Assembly: GCA_030789695.1 (NCBI GenBank)
Contig: CM061142.1
Coordinates: 160,582,391 to 160,646,390, forward strand
Reading direction: 5' to 3'
Length of the DNA: 64,000 bases
Source: Scilla litardierei
Taxonomy: Eukaryota; Streptophyta; Magnoliopsida; Asparagales; Asparagaceae
Shown: positions 58,267 through 64,000 of the stretch, in pieces
How the letters are laid out: every line of letters starts with the position of its first letter
How positions within the stretch are numbered: the stretch's first letter is position 1
Made by a program: the position numbers and the translations under genes
The notes under the pieces: model-generated
What the model saw: the letters and a program-made list of their open reading frames with translations, nothing else
The model's database searches: none
What the model was told of the DNA's origin: nothing

Positions 58267-60089
58267 TGATCACTCCTTATTTTACACCTTTTTTCCGCAT
58301 GATTGCATGCCATTTAGATCGCCCAAATCATGTTTTTCACGATATATCGACGATATTGCGATACTTTTAACGATTTGGTGTTTTTGTCGTATTTCAGGTG
58401 ATTTGGAGCGATTTGGAGTGATCCCGAGATACACCTACTCCAGAGTGTCACCGACGACTTCCCCGAGGGGTATTTTGTTATTGGAGAGGAGCGGAAGAAG
58501 AAAGAACGTCGTAGGAGCGACGAGGAGGCAAAAACAAGCTGTTTGTGCATTTTTGGTGTCTCACTCGGCCGAGTGAAGGAGTCACTCGGCCGACCAGCGA
58601 AACCCCGCTCGGCCGACCAAATCGGACACGCTTCATGTGTGCACTCAGCCGAGCATCGGAAGCCACATCGGCCGAGTGACGGGACCCTGTCCGCCTGAGT
58701 GGCACTCAGACGACGCCCATCAAAAAGAGCCAACTTACTGTTTTTCGTCTGCCTGAGCTTCAGAAGACCCACTCGACCGAGTGGAAATTGCCGACTGCCC
58801 GAGTATATAGAAGCCATCGGCCGAGTGACGACAACTCACTCGGTCGAGCGACTCCCGAAGTGAAGACTCCCAAGACCCTAGACTTACTGGAAATTCTCAG
58901 GGTTTCTTACTCGGCCGAGCGACTTTTGTCACTCGGCCGAGTGAGCCGCTCTGCCTATAGCGTAAATTGCGATTTTCAGGCTGCGCAGGGGCATTTTGGT
59001 CACAGTTTTTTGGACGATTTTGGGGGGTATTTAACCCCAGTTTTTAACCTAGGTTATGGAGCTTTTTCCTTTGCTTTTTGCAGCTTTTTAGATTAAAACT
59101 TTTAGCTTTTGATTTTTGTGATTGGAGAGGAGAGAAAAGTTATTTTTGTTGGATTCTTGGAGAACTCTGTTGGTTTTTCTCCCTCTCCATTAAAAATCTC
59201 ATTTTTATTGCTTAATTGAATATTGTGATGAATTCTATTACTATTTCCATTGTTTATTCTTGCATTTGTGATATGAATTGTGAGTAGTCTATACGTCTTG
59301 GGGTGTGGGGATGAACCCTACGAGCCCAATTTCCGATTTGTGATGATTTGGTAGAAATATTGCTAGAATTGCTATTAGGGTTAGTTTGGGATCGATTTAC
59401 TACGGATAGCTAGGTGTTCATATCGATCGGGATTTGCAAGAGATTGGATCCCAATTCGATAGGAAACCCTAGAAATCCGAATTGGGTTGAAATTGAGTTT
59501 CCGTAGTATCGGTTTGCAAGAGATTGGACCGATACTAGGGTTCTCAGTTGCAATTCCATGCCGATACCCGTTTGCAAGAGATTGGACGGGTAGGAACTAT
59601 CCCAACCTAGATCGCGGCCCGAGTTTGCATGAGAGTGGGCTCGGGGCGCGATTGAACGAAGATGTTGATCCTAATGCTAGCTTGCCTAGGCTAGGGTTTG
59701 CAAGAGATTGGACCCAAACCTAGGATAGTTATAGACCGGCAACAGCGCGAGAGCGTGAGCTAGGTTTTACATTCAGTTGCGACTAGTTCATCCGAAATTC
59801 TACCCTAGCAAAGTTGATACCAATGAATCACATTGATGAGATACGGTGAGTAGCGGGGATTCCCCATTCCCTAGGCGTCTTTATTTGATTCTATATCTCC
59901 ATACTTTGTCTGACGATTGTGACAGGATCGCCAAAGGCAAATTCCCTCTTTTCTGTTCCTATAGCCAGGTTGTTCGGAGCAGGCACTGTCAATCGTCCTC
60001 CCTGTGTTCGATAACCCGCTCGCCGCTACACCATGCGCTTGTGGTAAAACTACACGGTCGCCCTTTAGGGTTACATTCCGGAGCGATCA
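58267..60089 (+). repeat. A3 3' LTR
   Basis: 1823 bp, uninterrupted. TGATCACTCC to GGAGCGATCA. Palindrome cluster 58562-58945, TATA box TATTTAA 59028-59034 within GGGGTATTTAACCCC, four TTTGCAAGAGATTGGA-type repeats (about 59435-59713). It shows the empty site of N4 near 58600. Confidence 0.95.
58562..58945. repeat. CTCGGCCGAG palindrome cluster, A3 3' LTR
   Basis: About ten sites, complete or degenerate: ACTCGGCCGAGTG (58563), ACTCAGCCGAGC, ATCGGCCGAGTG, ACTCGACCGAGTG, ACTCGGTCGAGC, ACTCGGCCGAGC, CACTCGGCCGAGTG (about 58930). Degenerate ones mostly differ by one transition at CpG. Confidence 0.9.
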
Positions 60090-60094
60090 CGCTC

Positions 60095-61475
60095 CTAATC
60101 CAGATTCCAAAATAGGATTCCACGCTCTCCAATCCTTGGACAGCGACAAGATCAGTGAATAACGTCTAAAACAGCGAGCAAAGTGAACGGTAGACGTTCT
60201 ACGGCTCACGGAAAGCCGTAACAACAAACGGGGGCGAACGGGTCGATGCACACGAAGACTACGACGTTGAGCGTCGTAGGGGATGATAGGGACGTCGAGA
60301 AACACCTCTAGGAGAGGTAGAGGGCTGTCGGAAGAACCCAACAGCGAGAGGGGGCGATGAGAACACACAACGACACGTTGCGACGTCGTTAGAACGCGTA
60401 ACAGCGAGGATCTCACTGTTTCGAGGCTTGAACGACAGAGGGGGACTATCGTGACGGCGTAGGGGTCCAAGGGGAACGTGTGGACGTCGGTGGGGGGACT
60501 CACGACGGGGCGGCGGCCGGCATCGGTTGCGGCGGCCACTGCTGCTGCTGCTGCGGCGAGCTACGGCTGCAGGCGAAGCTCCGGTGGCTAGGCGGCGGTT
60601 GGCGGAGCCGTGGGGGCAGGACGAGGGTGGACGGTGATGAGGAGGCCGCCGGTGATCATTGGGTTCGGTCGGAAAACAGTCGAGGCGTCGGGGGTTTGTT
60701 TACGTGCGGAAAAGAACGGTGGCTCGTTTACTTTCGGGTGCTGAGAAACAAATATAACCCTAGGCTATTATTTAAAGAGGAGAGGGAGGGCTCACGTGAT
60801 TGCTAGGTTAGGTTGTTTTTCGATTATTATTCAATTGATTTAATGTTATTATTATCAATAGAAAACTAAAAGATCCCACTCCCTCTCTCTCCCATGCGTG
60901 GGTGCAGCCAAGTGGGGGACGAAGTGGGCTGGGTCAACATTAGGGGAAGATTAAGATTATAATAAAATAATTAGAGGGATAAAATTATTTAAAATTAGGG
61001 CTAACTAATAATTAAACTGGGGAAAAAATGAAAGTAGGTCAAACGAGGCTCGAAAATTGTAAGCTAAATACTGGGGCAACTGTACCGACGAGAGAAACAA
61101 AACAAAGAAGACGGATCACAATTTCGACGACGAGGAACGAAACTAAAAATAAAAACGTCTCACGACAAAAGTGAAAATTGCGACGTCTCATCAAACAAAG
61201 CCAAATCGTGGGAGAACGACCCGTGAAATGACGTTCCAAATTAATTCCTCAATTTAATATTCTTTGGGAGGGTGTACAAAGGATACGGGGTCCAAAGGCG
61301 ACAGTAATTCCAAGTTGGGCACACGTCGGGGGTTGGCTTGCTAAGGATGCAACCAAGGTGCTACAGCCCTATCGACTCAATGACACGACTCACATACAAA
61401 GCAACAAAACGAATCAGGTACCCAAAATTGCTATACGCACAGCCGTATTACGAATAGTGAGTACAGGCCGTTACA
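60095..61475 (-). repeat. N3 5' LTR, second part
   Basis: It resumes at the exact point where 45093 stopped and ends CAGGCCGTTACA. GC-rich island at about 60440-60680 and the minus-strand TATA-like TTTAAATAA near 60776. It lacks about 88 bp present in the left LTR (around 61274). Confidence 0.88.
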
Positions 61476-61480
61476 TATTC

Positions 61481-63599
61481 CATCAAGATATCCAGAAGTA
61501 CAAAAGTCTAACAAAGGAAGTAATGTCCAGCATGGCAAAATGCAGAAAGTAAACTACTGGTGCAAGCACCCAACCTAGGCAGAAAAGTAAACGATGCTAC
61601 ACACCCAAACTAGAAAGCAGGAAAAATTCTAAACTACAATGGTGGGGGACCTCTAGGACTGGTCCTCGTCAGGTACATACTCTGGGTTGACACCCTCTGG
61701 GTCCACGTACTCAGGTACATCCGGCTCGTCCACGTACTCCAGCTCAACACCTGACGTACAGCACCCAAGAGAAAAGGAACTGTACGTTAGGTAAAGTCTA
61801 CAAGAAAGGGTTAGACTCTACTGTAATATAATTTAAGTGCAATGTTTTACTGGTTGATTAACATGCTATTGTTTTGACATGACAGTTATACTATGCAAGA
61901 AGTAAGACGGTGCAGGAAGGTAAAACATGATAGTCAGTAGTCGTAGCGTGTGCAACTAGCTACGAGACTAAACTAGATGGGACAGAACAAGACAAGAAGT
62001 ACCGTGCGTGTCACGATGGTACATGCCTTTCGGTCTGTACCGAGGGAACGCTCAACCCAAGTGCACGGGAAAAGACAAGACAAGAAGTGTGTCACTAAGG
62101 TTCACGCCTTTCGGTCTGCACCGAGGGAACGCTCAACCTAGTGCACGGGACAAGACAAGACGAGAAGTGTGTTACTAAGGTTCACACCTTTCGGTTAGAA
62201 GGCGGCCAGCACCTTCTCAACCGAGGGAACGTTCAACCTAGTGCATGGGACAAGACAAGACGAGAAGTGTGTCACTAAGGTTCACGCCTTTCGGTTGGAA
62301 GGCGGCCAGCATCTTCTCAACCGAGGGAATGCTTAACCTAGTGCACCAGACAAGACAAGACAAGAAGTGCTTTCGGTTAGAAGGCGGCCAGCGCCTTCTC
62401 AACTGAGGGAACGCTCAACCTAGTGCACGGGACAAGACAAGACGAGAAGTGTGTCACTAAGGTTCACGCCTTTCGGTTAGATGGTGGCCAGCACCTTCTC
62501 AACCGAGGGAATGCTCAACATAGTGCACAACTCGAGACAAGACAAGACTGAGGGTGATAAGAGAGATTCACACCTTTCGGTTTGTGGGTGGCCAAACCCG
62601 CCAAGCCGAGGGTACGCTCAACCTTCCTCCACCCAAAGTGCTTAAGACATGACAACCAGAGATCACCCTCGCATGGAGCGCACCTGAAATGCCCGTAGGC
62701 TTTTGTGACATGACATGAAAGAGTTAAGGATTTATTCGTTCCAGGGTGTCCACACGCACGCACACACAGAATAACCTTAAGGTGTCAGTTGTTGTTATTG
62801 TTGTGCTTAGACTTCGTCGTCAAGTCTACGCTGTCAAGGGGGGTCCCGGACGCTATCATTTCACGTCGGTTTGCTTTAAACGTACTCTAACATTCTAAGG
62901 AAGAGATGGCCTAAACGTGGCCGTACGAGTACAAGTGTAAACACTTGCTTACGGTGGCGAGTACGTCGTTTGTCCGGAGCGTCCCGTCGAAACGTCGCGT
63001 CGGTGATGGTCCGTCTGAAATAAGATAATGGCCATGTCAGATCGTGCTTTTTGTCAATCCTATTATAGTTTGTTTCTAAATTTAGCGGGACTACCCTAAC
63101 AGTCAAAAAAGTCGTGTCTTTTGATGATTTTTCAGCCTAGATCGATAGCTATCCTATGTGCACAGAAATTCAGTCCGTTCATTGATTTTCTACGGTGGAC
63201 AACGTTTTAATGGTGTAGAAACTTTAGTTTAGGTTGACAAATTTTATATTAGGTTTTACATTTTGCTACGGGTGGGTTCTTACTACACGTTAGGGGACTA
63301 ACCTTTTGACGTCGTTCAAAAAGCGGATGTCGGGTTTGAACGGCGAAGTGTCAGTGTCATCTGCAACTCCTCAACCGTGGGTAGCACAGCGAGACACCTC
63401 TGGATAGAGAGGTGGAGGCATGAAAACAGCGAGCAAGCGGCGATCTTCCTCCCGTTGTGGGTAGCACAACGGTTCTTCATGACGGCAACGACGTCGGGTA
63501 AAAACATGTGTGTACGGCGACGCACATGAACTCCTAGGTTCCAAGGGGGTGTCGGAAGTTGAAGGGGGTCAACATGAGTTGCTTGGCCCGGTGGGTGGC
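61481..63599 (-). repeat. N5 LTR, second part
   Basis: Continues the N2-like LTR sequence from 35831. Contains a hairpin-repeat array (62024-62640) and the conserved block around CGTCGTCAAGTCT…GTCCCGGACGCTATCATTTCACG (62814-62862). Its latter part (63300-63599) is GC-rich and diverged. No terminal CGTTACA is reached; at 63600 the sequence changes, probably by another insertion. Confidence 0.7.
62024..62640. repeat. Hairpin tandem array in N5 LTR
   Basis: Seven units with TTTCGGT…ACCGAGGGAACGCTCAACC, 80-120 bp each, joined by GACAAGACAAGACGAGAAGTG. The inverted pair varies: CGGT/ACCG in the two short units, CGGTTAGAAGG/CCTTCTCAACCG in the long ones, and a changed version CGGTTTGTGGGT…ACCCGCCAAGCCG in the last. 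It is equivalent in place to the 58-bp array of N2. Confidence 0.8.
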
Positions 63600-64000
63600 T
63601 GTAACGACTGCTTTTCATGTATCTGGGTTTAATATAATATAATATATGTTTTGGTGGATTTTCTCCTCTTGTGTGGTTTTCGTCTCCGTAGCTTTCATTT
63701 TCGATCGATTCGTCGTATTTTCTCGTTTCTTCCTTAGGATTGTCGATTTCGAAGTATGTCATTCGTGACGGACTTCACAACGGTCGTATCTTACTATTAG
63801 ATCAAGCCTAGGAGTCTTAGAAATCGATCCCGGAGCCACGCGCTCCGTATCGGAACTTTTTGTGCTCATTAGCCGGTATAAGAAGGGGCACCGACCGACT
63901 AGATGACGATCCAGTCGGTCGGCAATCCTTCTTGGACCGACTAGTTGGCTTTCTAAATTTCTCAGGAGTTACTGTTTATCGTTAGTCGGTCTAAGAACGT
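63600..64000 (+). mobile_element. Possible start of another element
   Basis: TGTAACGACTGC at 63600 marks a break in homology with other N-family LTRs. The following 400 bp ends with a cluster of ACCGACTAG/AGTCGGT sites (63880-63990), the same kind of palindrome-rich segment as in the Athila-type LTRs. Neither the far end nor a target duplication is visible, so identity and orientation are uncertain. Confidence 0.35.

Larger units (their letters stand above)
45094..60089 (+). mobile_element. A3, RT-less Athila-like element
   Basis: Target duplication CGCTC (45089-45093 and 60090-60094); LTRs start TGATCACTCC and end GAGCGATCA. The element is 11786 bp once N4 (plus duplication) is removed. Order: LTR, tRNA-Asp primer site, gag, protease, end-of-pol remnant, internal palindrome cluster with TATA box, ORF1-like gene, long 3' untranslated part with three purine tracts, LTR. 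RT, RNase H and integrase are missing. By hand count the LTRs differ at about 30 positions over the 1.5 kb compared (roughly 2%). Confidence 0.93.
35832..61475 (-). mobile_element. N3, long-LTR non-coding Ty3-type element
   Basis: Target duplication TATTC (35827-35831 and 61476-61480). LTRs 35832-38718 (2887 bp) and 43626-45093 plus 60095-61475 (2849 bp together); internal region 38719-43625. Without A3 the element is 10643 bp. No gag or pol: it is non-autonomous. The hairpin and short purine-rich stretch next to the left LTR show that it points left (minus). It carries a Helitron-like and a Micron-like insertion in its internal region. Confidence 0.88.

Overview
This is plant nuclear DNA, almost certainly from the repeat-rich heterochromatin of a flowering plant. 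It contains no intact host gene. Nearly all of it is LTR retrotransposons inserted into one another, plus one broken fragment of a vacuolar H+-ATPase subunit a gene with introns (31570-32740, minus strand). The species cannot be told from the sequence. Element names used here: N1-N5 are long-LTR, non-coding Ty3-type elements, all on the minus strand, with LTRs running from TGTAACG or similar to CGTGACA/CGTTACA. A1, A2 and A3 are Athila-like elements with tRNA-Asp primer sites. S1 is a solo LTR. C1 is a Ty1-copia element.

Layout. 1-5727: N1 (part of the internal region and the 5' LTR), inserted into the left LTR of N2. 5728-15780: N2 (left LTR, internal region, right LTR). 15781-16700: unassigned. 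16700-30314: A1 on the minus strand; its gag gene is cut by S1 (18154-19651) and by C1 (19682-28338). 30315-32998: host-derived DNA with the V-ATPase remnant. 32999-35646: A2 (LTR, primer site, truncated pol). From 35647: N5 inserted in A2 pol. 35832-61475: N3 inserted in N5. 45094-60089: A3 inserted in the right LTR of N3. 45433-48637: N4, a solo LTR inserted in the 5' LTR of A3. 61476-63599: rest of N5. 63600-64000: probably the start of another element.

The nesting is documented by 5-bp target-site duplications (AGTAC on one side for N1; AAGTT for S1; CTTTC for C1; TATTC for N3; CGCTC for A3; GACCC for N4) and by homologous uninterrupted copies. When N4 and one copy of its target duplication are removed, the 5' LTR of A3 is 1823 bp, exactly the length of the 3' LTR. 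On the right the order of insertion is A2, N5, N3, A3, N4: five levels.

No complete reverse transcriptase or integrase is present. A3 encodes gag, protease and an Athila ORF1-like protein but has lost RT/RNase H/integrase. C1 has only gag. N1-N5 appear non-coding. All these must have been moved by enzymes supplied elsewhere.

Three signals stand out. (1) A 20-nt hairpin with invariant core CGAGGACG sits 18-19 bp upstream of the 3' LTR in N2, N3 and A3, which are otherwise unrelated, and its arms differ by compensatory changes. (2) Clusters of short palindromes, of a different sequence in each family, lie upstream of the TATA box of each LTR, and a second cluster lies directly upstream of an internal TATA box in front of ORF1 of A3. 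(3) The N family shares an invariant 18-nt block next to its 5' LTR that looks like a primer site for an unusual tRNA.
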